Counted from the stretch's first letter, positions 26,391-35,007 are shown. The stretch is 64,000 nt of DNA from Pseudomonas fulva (GCF_023517795.1 NZ_CP082928.1:5208001-5272000), one strand, 5' to 3'. A program made the numbers and translations. The notes: a model not told the origin generated them from the letters alone.

Positions 26391-27566
26391 ATGAAAACCG
26401 ATGTCGTGATCGTGGGCGCCGGGCCTGCGGGGCTGTGCCTGGCGCGCTCGTTGTCGGGCCATGGCCTGTCGATCCGCATCATCGAACGGCAGACGCAAGC
26501 TGACCTGGCCACGCCGCCATTCGACGGTCGCGAGATCGCACTGACGCACGCATCGCAACGCACCCTCGAGGACCTGGGCCTATGGCAACAGTTTGGTCCC
26601 GAGGAAATGGCGCCATTGCGCGACGCCCAGGTGCTCAACGGTCCCTCCCCCTATGCCTTGCGCATTGCCGCCGCGGCGGTCGGCAAGCAGCGCCTCGGCT
26701 GCCTGGTGCCCAACCAGGCGATTCGCCGGGCCGCCTATGGTGCGATAAGCGGGTGTAGTGACATCGACCTGCTCTGCGAACGCACCATCAGCGAGCTGAA
26801 TTGCTCGGCCGATGGCGTCACCCTGCGCTTGAATGACGGCGCAATGCTGCAGGCTCGCCTGATCGTAGCGGCCGACAGCCGTTTTTCGGAAACCCGCAGG
26901 CGCCTCGGCATCGGCGCCCGCCTGGAAGATTTCGGCAAGACCATGCTGGTCTGCCGCATGGCCCACGAGCACAGCCATGAACAGGTCGCCTGGGAATGGT
27001 TCGGCTACGGACAGACCCTCGCCCTGCTGCCGCTGAACGGCAACTGCGCTTCGGCGGTGCTGACCCTGGAACCCACGGAAATGAATCGGGTGATGAGCCT
27101 CGATGAACAGGCCTTCGCCCGCGACATGGAGCGGCGTTTCGAGCGGCGCCTGGGGCGCATGGAGCTGCTGGGCGAGCGCATCACCTATCCGCTGGTGGGC
27201 GTGTATGCCGAGCGCTTCGCCGGGCAGCGCAGCGCGCTGGTCGGTGACGCCGCGGTGGGCATGCACCCGGTCACGGCCCATGGCTTCAACTTCGGGCTGC
27301 AGAGCCAGAAGCGCCTGGCCGACACCCTGCTCGACGCATTGCGTCAGGGCCGGGACATCGGTGGGCCAGGCGTACTGCAGCGCTACGCCGGTGCCCAGCA
27401 GCGGGCCAGCTGGCCGCTGTATCAGGCCACCAGCCTGCTGGTGCGCCTGTACACCGATGATCGCGCCCCTACCCGCCTGCTGCGCAACGCGGGGCTGCGG
27501 CTGGCGCAGAACCTGCCGCCGTTCAAAACGGCCCTGGCCCGGCACCTGACCCAGATTGCGCGCTAG
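26391..27566 (+). CDS. UbiH/UbiF-family FAD hydroxylase (UbiM-like)
   Basis: A 391-residue flavoprotein monooxygenase. The N-terminal FAD fold is DVVIVGAGPAGLCLARSL, DGREIALTHASQRTLEDLGL is the ubiquinone-hydroxylase-type segment, and the second FAD motif is ALVGDAAVGMHPVTAHGFNF. The HPVTAHGFN form is what I associate with UbiM-type 5-demethoxyubiquinol hydroxylases rather than UbiH (HPIAGQGFN). It is not next to other ubi genes. The stop codon touches the left end of repeat copy C. Confidence 0.85.
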   Translation: MKTDVVIVGAGPAGLCLARSLSGHGLSIRIIERQTQADLATPPFDGREIALTHASQRTLEDLGLWQQFGPEEMAPLRDAQVLNGPSPYALRIAAAAVGKQRLGCLVPNQAIRRAAYGAISGCSDIDLLCERTISELNCSADGVTLRLNDGAMLQARLIVAADSRFSETRRRLGIGARLEDFGKTMLVCRMAHEHSHEQVAWEWFGYGQTLALLPLNGNCASAVLTLEPTEMNRVMSLDEQAFARDMERRFERRLGRMELLGERITYPLVGVYAERFAGQRSALVGDAAVGMHPVTAHGFNFGLQSQKRLADTLLDALRQGRDIGGPGVLQRYAGAQQRASWPLYQATSLLVRLYTDDRAPTRLLRNAGLRLAQNLPPFKTALARHLTQIAR

Positions 27567-27706
27567 GGTCTGTCTGAAAAGTCTCCGAGCGAAGGTCAGG
27601 CGAGGCAAAAATCGGTGAGGAAGCGGAGTTTACGAGCCGTAAATGAGCATTCCGAACCGATTTTTAACGAAGCATCACCGAGCGCAGGTACTTTTCGGAC
27701 AGAGCC
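27566..27706. repeat. MITE-like palindromic repeat, copy C (141 bp)
   Basis: Terminal inverted repeats GGGTCTGTCTGAAAAGT and ACTTTTCGGACAGAGCC match at 15 of 17 positions. The inner arms AAAAATCGGT/ACCGATTTTT and the apex TTTACG-AGC-CGTAAA pair perfectly. The core AAGCGGAGTNTACNAGC followed by ATGAGCATT is shared with copies A and B. It fills the whole gap between the convergent UbiH-family gene and cysW. Confidence 0.8.
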
Positions 27707-27709
27707 TAA

Positions 27710-28540
27710 TCAGCTGTCGGCGGCGCGCTGCATGCTCACCCGCTGGCGCCATTCCATGTAGGTCTTGAGCAACAGGGTGAGCAGCGCCATGCAGGCCAGC
27801 AATGCTGCGGCGGTGAAGGCGGCCACCGGCTTGTAGTCGTTGTTGAGCTGGTCGACCAGCAGCGGCAGGGTCAGGGTCTGGTTGAGGATGGTGCCGGAGA
27901 CCACCGACACCGCGCCGAACTCGCCGACGGCCCGCGCATTGGTCACCACCACGCCATACAGCAGCGCCCACTTGATGTTCGGCAGGGTGATATGGCGGAA
28001 GATCTGCCAGCCATTGGCACCCAGGCACAGCGCCGAGGTTTCCTCGTCGTCGCCCTGGGACTGCATCACCGGAATCAGGATACGCGCCACATAAGGTGCG
28101 GTGACGAACACCGTGACCATGACGATGCCCGGCCAGGCGAACATCAGTTGCATGTCGTTATCGTAGAACCACTGTCCCAGTGCGCTTTCCAGCCCATAGA
28201 CGACCAGGTAGCAAAGACCCGCCACCACCGGCGACACCGCATAGGGAATGTCCACCAGGGTGGTCAGCAGCTTGCGGCCGCGGAAGTCGTAGTGGGTCAC
28301 GCACCAGGCCAGCAGAATGCCGAAGCACAGGTTCAGCGGCACGGTGAGTGCGGCGACCAGCAGGGTCAGGCCGATGGCGTGCTGCATGTAGTCCTGGGAC
28401 AGGTTGTCGACCAGCATCGCCCAGCCACCGCTGAGCGCCCGAGTGAAAATCAGCGCCAGGGGCACCAGCAGCATCAGCGCGACCGCGCCGAGGCCCAGGC
28501 CGATGAGCAGCCATTGGTGCCAGTATTGGGGCTTTTTCAT
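27710..28540 (-). CDS. cysW: Sulfate ABC transporter permease CysW
   Basis: A 276-residue permease with six expected membrane helices and the EAA loop SALCLGANGWQIFRHITLPN. TLVDIPYAVSPVVAGLCYL, AVGEFGAVSVVSG and NDYKPVAAFTAAALL are CysW-typical. With CysT it forms the channel for sulfate and thiosulfate. I chose the ATG at 28540, which overlaps the cysT stop (ATGA) and has AAGG upstream; an ATG at 28558 would add 6 residues. No cysA follows; repeat copy C does. Confidence 0.94.
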   Translation of the reverse strand: MKKPQYWHQWLLIGLGLGAVALMLLVPLALIFTRALSGGWAMLVDNLSQDYMQHAIGLTLLVAALTVPLNLCFGILLAWCVTHYDFRGRKLLTTLVDIPYAVSPVVAGLCYLVVYGLESALGQWFYDNDMQLMFAWPGIVMVTVFVTAPYVARILIPVMQSQGDDEETSALCLGANGWQIFRHITLPNIKWALLYGVVVTNARAVGEFGAVSVVSGTILNQTLTLPLLVDQLNNDYKPVAAFTAAALLACMALLTLLLKTYMEWRQRVSMQRAADS

Positions 28541-29385
28541 CGACCTTGCCTCTGCCATTTGAACAGTCGACCCTGCACCACCTGCAGGCTGAACAGCAGG
28601 AACAGCGACGCCAGCAGAATCACCGAGGCGATCGCCGCCGCCGCCGGGTAGTTGAATTCCTGCAGGCGCACGAAAATCATCAGCGACGACACTTCGGTCT
28701 TATAGGGAATGTTGCCGGCAATCATGATCACCGCGCCGAACTCGCCGAGGCTGCGCACGAAGGCTTGCGACGCACCGGTGATCAGCGCAGGCAGCAAGCT
28801 CGGCAGCACCACGTAGGCGAAACTCTGCCATTTCCTGGCGCCCAGGGTGCGCGCCGCTTCCTCGTACTCGCTGCCCAGGCTCTGCAGCACCGGCTGCACG
28901 GTGCGCACCACGAACGGCAGGCTGGTGAACACCATGGCGATCAGCAGGCCCGGGTAGGCGTAGGCGATCTTGATGCCGGCGGCCTCGAAATACTGGCCGA
29001 GCCAACCGCCGGGCACCAGCAGGGTCGCCAGGGTCAAACCGGCCACCGAAGTCGGCAGCGCGAATGGCAGGTCCACCAGGGCATCGACCAGGCGGCGCCC
29101 CGGGAAGTCGTACCGGGTGATGATCCAGGCGATCAGCAAACCGATCAGCAGCACGATCACCGTCGAGTAGAAGGCGCCGCTGATGGTCACCTTGTAGCTC
29201 TGTACCACGCGCGGATCGCTGATCGCCTGCCAGTACTGCGCCCAACTCATGTCGCTGACGTACAGCAACAGGGCGGACAGCGGAAACAGGATGACCAGCG
29301 ACAGGTAGAAGACGCTGAAACCGAAGCTCAGGCCGAAACCCGGCAGCAATGGATTCTGCAGAAAGAAAACGGGGGTCTTGCTCAC
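28537..29385 (-). CDS. cysT: Sulfate ABC transporter permease CysT (CysU)
   Basis: A 282-residue permease: DALVDLPFALPTSVAGLTLA, the EAA loop EEAARTLGARKWQSFAYVVL, and RSLGEFGAVIMIAGNIPYKT are CysT signatures. It is the partner of CysW in the sulfate/thiosulfate importer served by Sbp. The start is a GTG (29385) with AAGGA upstream. A strong hairpin lies directly upstream of that ribosome site. Confidence 0.95.
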   Translation of the reverse strand: MSKTPVFFLQNPLLPGFGLSFGFSVFYLSLVILFPLSALLLYVSDMSWAQYWQAISDPRVVQSYKVTISGAFYSTVIVLLIGLLIAWIITRYDFPGRRLVDALVDLPFALPTSVAGLTLATLLVPGGWLGQYFEAAGIKIAYAYPGLLIAMVFTSLPFVVRTVQPVLQSLGSEYEEAARTLGARKWQSFAYVVLPSLLPALITGASQAFVRSLGEFGAVIMIAGNIPYKTEVSSLMIFVRLQEFNYPAAAAIASVILLASLFLLFSLQVVQGRLFKWQRQGR

Positions 29386-29402
29386 TCGAAAATCCTTGAA
29401 TG

Positions 29403-29431
29403 CACAAACCGCCGGAAGTCGGCGGTTTGTG
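29403..29431 (-). promoter_or_regulatory. Strong hairpin just upstream of the cysT ribosome site
   Basis: A perfect 12-bp stem CACAAACCGCCG / CGGCGGTTTGTG with a 5-base loop lies in the sbp-cysT gap, with no T-run. It may stabilise the upstream sbp transcript end or lower cysTW expression relative to sbp, as is usual between binding-protein and permease genes. That role is inference. Confidence 0.55.
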
Positions 29432-29560
29432 GAATACGGCTGATGCGGCTCAATAATCAGGGTGGTTCGCCGCTCACGGCCCGCAGCAGGCCCCTATTTC
29501 TTCTGTCGCGGTAACGCCCTCTGCATTGACTGCAAGGTGGCATGGCGAGAGCGGACATCT

Positions 29561-29636
29561 GTAGGGTGGACGACGCTTCATCCGTCCACCGCTCCGCGAT
29601 CGCAACGGTGGATGAAAAGAGCGTCATCCACCCTAC
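29561..29636. repeat. 76-bp palindromic repeat, copy 1
   Basis: The element begins GTAGGGTGGACGACGCTTCA and ends GCGTCATCCACCCTAC, so its ends are inverted repeats. Its reverse complement aligns with the element at 33177-33252 over the full 76 bases with about 10 differences by hand. It lies 46 bases downstream of the sbp stop codon. Confidence 0.8.
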
Positions 29637-29682
29637 GTAGCGACCGCTTTTGCCTTATCGCCGTCGGTCGACTGCAAGCCGA

Positions 29683-30696
29683 TTACCGGCCTTCGGCCAG
29701 AAGCTGGTCAAGAATACCATTGCCATCGAAGTGCTTGGCAGTGATCTCGTCCCAGGTGCCGAGCACATCGGTCGGGTTGATCAGGCGTAGCTCCTGGAAC
29801 TGGCCAGCGGTCTCGGCAGCCACTTCCTTGTCCTGCACGCGGTAGTGGTAGGTGGTCAGCAGCTTCTGGATGTCCTTGCTGTACTGGAAATCCAGGTAGG
29901 CCTTGGCCACGTCGCGGGTGCCCTTCTCGTCCACCACCTTGTCGACGATGGCGACCGGGAATTCGGCCAGCACGCTCACCGGCGGCACGATCACCTCGAA
30001 CTCGCCGGATTTGAACTCCTCGCCCTTGGCGATATTCACCACTTCCGATTCGAAGCTCAGCAACACGTCGCCCTGGCCGTTCTGGGCGAAGGCCACGGTG
30101 GCGCCGCGGCCGCCGGTGGGGAAGTTCTCGACATTGCGCAGTACCTTGCCGACGAACTCCTTGATCTTCGCTTCATCACCCTTGAACGCTTCGTTGGCGT
30201 ACAGCCAGGCGCCCAGGTAGCTGTAGCGCGCGTTGCCGGAGGTTTTCGGGTTGGGGAACACCAGCTTCACGTCGGAACGGGCCAGGTCGTCCCAGTTCTT
30301 GATGCCCTTGGGATTGCCCTTGCGCACCAGGAATGCGGTGGTGCTGTAGTACGGCGAGCTGTGGTTGGGGAACTGCTCGGCCCAGTCCTTACGCACCAGG
30401 CCGCGCTTGGCGAGGATGTCCACGTCGGTGACCTGGTTGAAGGTCACGGTGTCGACCTTCTTGCCCTGAATGATGTCCTGGGCCTGGCGCGACGTGCCGG
30501 CGAACGACTGGTCGATCTTCAGATCCTTGCCGGTCTCGGCCTTCCAGTGGGCCTGGAACTTGGGGTTGATCTCGGCGAACAGCTCGCGGGCGACATCGTA
30601 GGAGGCGTTGAGAATCGGCTTGTCCGCAGCCAGCGCTGCAGCGCTACCGAGCAGCGACGTGGTGACGGCAGTCGCCAGCAGGATTTTCTTCAGCAT
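29683..30696 (-). CDS. sbp: Periplasmic sulfate-binding protein
   Basis: A 337-residue binding protein with a signal peptide (LLATAVTTSLLGSAAALAAD). The Sbp signatures LNASYDVARELFAEINPKF, QSFAGTSRQAQDIIQGKKVD, FPNPKTSGNARYSYLGAW and SFESEVVNIAKGEEF are present. It delivers sulfate to CysTW. The ATG at 30696 follows AAGGAAACCCTGG. It leads an sbp-cysT-cysW operon that lacks the usual cysA. Confidence 0.95.
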   Translation of the reverse strand: MLKKILLATAVTTSLLGSAAALAADKPILNASYDVARELFAEINPKFQAHWKAETGKDLKIDQSFAGTSRQAQDIIQGKKVDTVTFNQVTDVDILAKRGLVRKDWAEQFPNHSSPYYSTTAFLVRKGNPKGIKNWDDLARSDVKLVFPNPKTSGNARYSYLGAWLYANEAFKGDEAKIKEFVGKVLRNVENFPTGGRGATVAFAQNGQGDVLLSFESEVVNIAKGEEFKSGEFEVIVPPVSVLAEFPVAIVDKVVDEKGTRDVAKAYLDFQYSKDIQKLLTTYHYRVQDKEVAAETAGQFQELRLINPTDVLGTWDEITAKHFDGNGILDQLLAEGR

Positions 30697-30800
30697 GATC
30701 CAGGGTTTCCTTACGAGGGGGCAGATAAGGGCGGCAGTCTGCCTGGTGGCCTTATGCCTTAAAAGAACCCTTTTATCATAACCATATTCCACTACGCACT
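30697..30800 (-). promoter_or_regulatory. Promoter region of sbp, likely CysB-controlled
   Basis: Read on the minus strand this region contains GGAATATGGTTATGATAAAA followed by a small palindrome AAAAGGGTTCTTTT and a GCATAAGG stretch. AT-rich sequence of this kind precedes sulfate-regulated cys genes in pseudomonads. The exact CysB site cannot be fixed by eye. Confidence 0.4.
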
Positions 30801-30879
30801 GAGAACGACGCCGGCCGCCGCAGGTCTGAATCCTCAGACAGACGGGCCTCCGTTGTTTCCCCCCATGAAGGTAACTGGT

Positions 30880-31776
30880 ATGCACGAACAAGCAGACGGC
30901 AAGACCCCCGGCCTGTCAGCCGAAGAAGAGCGCGAGATCGATGAGAAGCTGCCGCCGCGGGCGGCGGTGTTGCATGAAACCATCAGGATCCAGGGCGACC
31001 ATGAGCTGGAACGCAGCATCGCAGCATTATGGTGGTCGGCGCTGGCCGCCGGGCTGACCATGGGCCTGTCGCTGATGGCCATGGGTTTGTTCCGCTCTCG
31101 GTTGGGCCCCAGCGATGAAAGTCATGTGATCGCCAGCCTCGGTTATTCGGCAGGCTTTCTGGCGGTGATCCTCGCCCGTCAGCAACTGTTTACGGAAAAC
31201 ACCCTGACCGCCGTGCTGCCGGTGATGAGCAAGCTGACCCTGAACAATGTCGGGCGACTATTGCGTCTTTGGGGCGTGGTGCTATGCGGAAACCTGGCCG
31301 GCACCCTGCTGGTGGCTTGGGTGATGCTGCGCCTGCCGATTTTCGATACCCAGACCGACGTGGCGTTTCTGGAAATCGGCCGTAAGGTGATGGAAAACGA
31401 CGTGTCCAAGATGCTTGCCAAAGGCATCATCTCGGGCTGGATGATCGCCACCATGGTGTGGATGATCGCCTCGATGGAAAGCGCCAAGATCGCCATTATC
31501 GTGCTGATCACTTACCTGATGGCACTGGGTGACTTCACCCATATCGTGGTCGGCTCGGTAGAGGTGTCTTATCTGGTGTATGCCGGCGAAGTGAGCTGGA
31601 GCGATTTCTGGCTGGTGTTTGCGGGGCCTACCCTGGCCGGCAACATCATCGGCGGCAGCTTTATCTTCGCCCTGCTCAGCCATGCCCAGATCCGCAGCGA
31701 GCGTGACGTGATTGCCAAGCGCGAGCGCGACAAGCACAAGTTGCTGGAGGAGTTGCGCCGCAATCGCAAGGACTGA
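30880..31776 (+). CDS. Formate/nitrite transporter family protein (YfdC-like)
   Basis: A 298-residue channel of the FNT family. A charged N-terminus of about 45 residues precedes six membrane segments (WWSALAAGLTMGLSLMAMGL, LGYSAGFLAVILARQQLFTE, LWGVVLCGNLAGTLLVAWVM and so on). The family's NTLTAVLPV and GVVLCGNLAGT motifs are visible. E. coli YfdC is the nearest named type. The ATG at 30880 has AAGG upstream; an in-frame ATG at 30865 is possible. The substrate is unknown. Confidence 0.88.
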   Translation: MHEQADGKTPGLSAEEEREIDEKLPPRAAVLHETIRIQGDHELERSIAALWWSALAAGLTMGLSLMAMGLFRSRLGPSDESHVIASLGYSAGFLAVILARQQLFTENTLTAVLPVMSKLTLNNVGRLLRLWGVVLCGNLAGTLLVAWVMLRLPIFDTQTDVAFLEIGRKVMENDVSKMLAKGIISGWMIATMVWMIASMESAKIAIIVLITYLMALGDFTHIVVGSVEVSYLVYAGEVSWSDFWLVFAGPTLAGNIIGGSFIFALLSHAQIRSERDVIAKRERDKHKLLEELRRNRKD

Positions 31777-32123
31777 CTGTGCAAGATCGCCAAAGGCCTG
31801 ACATCTTCGCAGCGCCCAATCATCGGCGCGGCGCGATCCATGCCAAACGAAGAATTATTCCCGAACCCCGTCCATAGCCGCAAATCCCTGCTGGTCTGAT
31901 GCTCTGCGCGCAGATGCAACAAAGCCCGCCTGATTTCCCAGGCGGGCTTTGTTGATGGCAGCTGAGGTCAGCAGGCGAGCCAGTCGATCCACGTGCCGCC
32001 TCCGGTGAACTAAGGAGAGCCTGCAAGCCAGGCAGGAGCTGCCGCAGCTCGTCGTTCCCCCAGCCCTTCATCGAGTCACTACGCTGCCAGAAGTGAAGCG
32101 CCCAGTATCCAGTTCAACGCTGA
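31777..32123. other. Intergenic region, 347 bases
   Basis: This convergent gap between the FNT gene and the binding-protein gene contains one terminator-like hairpin (31921-31950) and otherwise no gene, repeat or clear site that I can see. Confidence 0.6.
31921..31950. terminator. Hairpin terminator between convergent genes
   Basis: An 11-bp perfect stem AAAGCCCGCCT / AGGCGGGCTTT with an 8-base loop. T-richness is modest on both sides, so it could act in either direction. It lies 145 bases past the FNT stop and 174 bases past the stop of the opposite gene. Confidence 0.65.
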
Positions 32124-33140
32124 TCAGCTCCCCGGATTGACGTAGGCCTGCTCGAAGAAGTAATCCTTCCAGGAGCTGGCCTGGTTCTTCAGCACGCCCA
32201 GTTCGTGCAGCTTCTCGGCATAGATGAAGGTGCGCTGCGGCGACACGGTGAAGTCGTTTTCCGGATCCTCGATGATCTTCTTCACGAACGCCAGCGGCAG
32301 CTTGGAGTTCTCCACGCGGATGTAGGTCTCGGCCGCAGCGGCCTTGTCGGCCTTGATGATCTGCGAGGCCTCGACCAGTGCGTCGTAGAAGGCCTGGTAG
32401 GTCTTCGGGTTTTCGTCGTGGAATTTCTCGGTGGCATAGAGCACGTTGAAGGTGGCCTGGCCGCCGAGGATGTCGTAGCTGCTGATCAGCTTGTGCACCT
32501 GGGGGTTTTCCAGCGCCTGGTACTGGAACGGCGGGCTGGAGAAATGCGCGGTGATTTCCGAGCCGCCCTTGGTCAGCGCTGCGGTGGCATCCGGGTGCGG
32601 CAGGCTGACGGAAATCTTGTCGAAGCGCTGGAAGTCGGCATTGCCATACAGCTTGGCGGTCTCGATCTGCAGGGTACGCGACTGGAAGCCGACACCGGCA
32701 GCCGGCACCGCGATACGGTCCTTCTCGCCGAGATCATCGAGGGTCTTCACCTGTTCACGGTTGCTCAGCAGGTAGTTGGGCAGCGAACCCAGCGAGGCCA
32801 CGGCCTTGACGTTCTGCCGGCCGTGGGTGCGGTCCCAGACGGTCAGCATCGGCGGCACGCCAGCCGACACCACGTCGATGGCACCGGCCAGCAGCGCCTC
32901 GTTCATGGCGGTGGCACCGGAGATGGTGCGCCACTCGACGTCGATCTTGTCCAGGCCCTGGGCCTTGGCGTGCTTCTCGATCAATTGCTGGTCCTTGACC
33001 ACGTGCAGCACCAGGTAACCGATGCCGAACTGCTGGGCGATGCTGATCCGGCCTTCGGCCTGAGCGGCCAGCGGGGTGGCCAAGGCGCCGAGAAGCCCCA
33101 AGGCGGTGGCCAGGCGGCCGAGTTTGAAGGTGTTGGTCAT
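32124..33140 (-). CDS. ABC transporter binding protein, sulfonate/nitrate type (first of two paralogs)
   Basis: A 338-residue periplasmic protein of the NrtA/SsuA/TauA class with signal peptide LATALGLLGALATPLAAQAE. GRISIAQQFGIGYLVLHVV at the mature N-terminus, MNEALLAGAIDVVSAGVPP and PHPDATAALTKGGSEITAHF are shared with the paralog at 35008-36051, about half identical by eye. It is last in the order binding protein-ATPase-permease-binding protein, behind a 76-bp repeat. Sulfur-region context suggests a sulfonate or sulfate ester as ligand. Confidence 0.87.
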   Translation of the reverse strand: MTNTFKLGRLATALGLLGALATPLAAQAEGRISIAQQFGIGYLVLHVVKDQQLIEKHAKAQGLDKIDVEWRTISGATAMNEALLAGAIDVVSAGVPPMLTVWDRTHGRQNVKAVASLGSLPNYLLSNREQVKTLDDLGEKDRIAVPAAGVGFQSRTLQIETAKLYGNADFQRFDKISVSLPHPDATAALTKGGSEITAHFSSPPFQYQALENPQVHKLISSYDILGGQATFNVLYATEKFHDENPKTYQAFYDALVEASQIIKADKAAAAETYIRVENSKLPLAFVKKIIEDPENDFTVSPQRTFIYAEKLHELGVLKNQASSWKDYFFEQAYVNPGS

Positions 33141-33176
33141 CGACTTTTCTCGTTATGTGATCAGTAAGTTGGTTAC

Positions 33177-33252
33177 GTAGGGTGGATGACGCTCTTTTCA
33201 TCCACCATTGCGACTGCGAAACGGTGGATCGGTGAAGCGTGATCCACCCTAC
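33177..33252. repeat. 76-bp palindromic repeat, copy 2
   Basis: GTAGGGTGGATGACGCTCTT at one end and AAGCGTGATCCACCCTAC at the other form terminal inverted repeats. It matches the reverse complement of the copy at 29561-29636, with the same length of 76. It lies between the permease stop (33259) and the binding-protein start (33140). Confidence 0.8.
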
Positions 33253-33258
33253 TGGGCC

Positions 33259-34125
33259 CTAGCGCTGCATCCCCCAGCGCTTGACGGTGACCCGCTCGAT
33301 GCTGGCGAAGATCAGGTTCTCCACCAGCAGGCCGATCAGGATCACCGCCACCAGCCCGGCGAACACCTTGTCGGTGTACAGCTCGTTGCGGTTCTGGAAG
33401 ATGTACCAGCCCAGGCCGCCCTTGCCGCTGGAGGCGCCGAACACCAGTTCGGCGGCGATCAGCGTGCGCCAGGCGAAGGCCCAGCCGATCTTCAGCCCCG
33501 AGAGGATCGATGGCAGCGCCGCCGGGATCAGGATGAACAGCACGAAACGCAGGCCCTTGAGGCCGTAGTTGCGCCCGGCCATGCGCTGGGTTTCGGAAAC
33601 GCCGAGAAAACCGGCGTAGGTGTTGAGCGCCAGGGCCCAGAGCACCGAGTGCACCAGCACGAAGATCAGGCTGTTCTCGCCCAGGCCGAACCAGAGCAGC
33701 GACAGCGGCAACAGGGCGATGGCCGGCAGCGGGTTGAACATCGAGGTCAGGGTCGACAGCAGGTCGCGGCCGAGCTGGGTCGAGACCGCCAGGCTGGTCA
33801 GCAGAAAGGCCAGGACGATGCCGATCAGGTAACCCTTGACCAGCACCGACAGCGAGATCGCCACCTTTTCCAGCAGCTCGCCGCTGCCGATGCCTTCGAT
33901 GAAGGCCCTGGCCGTCTGCAGGAAGCTGGGCAGCAGCAGGTCGTTGGCCTGGTAGCGGGCCGCCGCCTCCCAGACCAGCGCCAGGGCCAGCAGAATCAGC
34001 GATTTGCGCAGCCCGCCCTGTTGCCACAGGCGCTGGCCGAGGGACAGCTCGCGCTCCAGCTTGAGGCCGGGCAGCGGCTGCAGGGGGATTTCGTATTCCT
34101 CACGCCGTGCGGGGGAAAGACTCAT
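33259..34125 (-). CDS. ABC transporter permease, SsuC/TauC type
   Basis: A 288-residue permease with a cytoplasmic N-terminal stretch of about 40 residues, then six membrane segments. The EAA-type loop reads GVSETQRMAGRNYGLKGLRF and the C-terminal half has LKIGWAFAWRTLIAAELVFG and GKGGLGWYIFQNRNELYTD, as in sulfonate/nitrate permeases. It should form a homodimer with the ATPase encoded 12 bases upstream. Confidence 0.9.
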   Translation of the reverse strand: MSLSPARREEYEIPLQPLPGLKLERELSLGQRLWQQGGLRKSLILLALALVWEAAARYQANDLLLPSFLQTARAFIEGIGSGELLEKVAISLSVLVKGYLIGIVLAFLLTSLAVSTQLGRDLLSTLTSMFNPLPAIALLPLSLLWFGLGENSLIFVLVHSVLWALALNTYAGFLGVSETQRMAGRNYGLKGLRFVLFILIPAALPSILSGLKIGWAFAWRTLIAAELVFGASSGKGGLGWYIFQNRNELYTDKVFAGLVAVILIGLLVENLIFASIERVTVKRWGMQR

Positions 34126-34137
34126 GATGAACGCTCC

Positions 34138-35001
34138 TCAGTAGGCGATGCGGATATCCTGGAAACCCAGTTCGACGGCCGTGCCGTTGTCGACCTCCTC
34201 GTCGAACAGCAGGCGGTGAATCCGCTGCGCGGTCTGCTGGAAGCCCACACCACCAAGGCTGTGCAGGTCGAACTGATGGCTGTTGATTTCCGCCCGCACC
34301 CGGCCGGGGTGTGGCGACAGCAGCAGGATGCGGTTGCCGACGATCAGCGCCTCCTCGATGGAGTGGGTGACGAACAACAGGGTGAAGCGCACCTCCTCCC
34401 AGAGCGCCAGCAACTCTTCCTGCATCTTGCGTCGGGTCAGGGCGTCGAGGGCGGCGAAGGGCTCGTCCATCAGCAGGATCTTCGGCTGCATGGCCAGGGC
34501 ACGGGCGATCGCCACCCTCGCCTTCATGCCGCCGGACAGGGTGTGCGGATAGGCATCGGCGAAGGCGGCCAGGCCGACCTTCCCCAGGTAATGCAGGGCG
34601 CGCTCCTCGGCCTCCTTACGGCCCAGGGTGCGTGAGGCCAGCAGCGGGAACATGACGTTCTGCTTGACCGTCTTCCATGGCGGCAACTGGTCGAACTCCT
34701 GGAACACCACGATCCGATCCGGGCCCGGCTCGTGGACCTGGGCACCGTCGAGGCGGATGCTGCCGGCGACCGGTTCGATGAACCCGGCCACCGCCTTGAG
34801 CAGCGTGGACTTGCCGCAGCCAGAGGGGCCGAGCAGCACGAAACGATCGGCACGGTCCACCTCGAAACTGACATCGTGGGTGGCGCGCACCACGCGCTGC
34901 GGGGTGCGGTATTCGAGGCTGACCTTCTCCACCTGCAACAGGGTGTCGAAGGCGCCTGCAACGGGGGTGCTGGCCGTGTGGCCTTGCAGAGGGGCATTCA
35001 T
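34138..35001 (-). CDS. ABC transporter ATPase, SsuB/TauB type
   Basis: A 287-residue ATPase: Walker A LGPSGCGKST, Q-loop VVFQEFDQLPPWKT, signature LSGGMKARVAIARALA, Walker B ILLMDEPFAALD and the switch His in FVTHSIEEALIV. The EFDQLPPW loop is typical of sulfonate/nitrate/taurine importers. A C-terminal stretch of about 45 residues beyond the ATPase core (INSHQFDLHSLGGVGFQQT) is of unknown use. It lies 6 bases after the upstream binding-protein gene. Confidence 0.92.
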   Translation of the reverse strand: MNAPLQGHTASTPVAGAFDTLLQVEKVSLEYRTPQRVVRATHDVSFEVDRADRFVLLGPSGCGKSTLLKAVAGFIEPVAGSIRLDGAQVHEPGPDRIVVFQEFDQLPPWKTVKQNVMFPLLASRTLGRKEAEERALHYLGKVGLAAFADAYPHTLSGGMKARVAIARALAMQPKILLMDEPFAALDALTRRKMQEELLALWEEVRFTLLFVTHSIEEALIVGNRILLLSPHPGRVRAEINSHQFDLHSLGGVGFQQTAQRIHRLLFDEEVDNGTAVELGFQDIRIAY

Positions 35002-35007
35002 GGTTTA

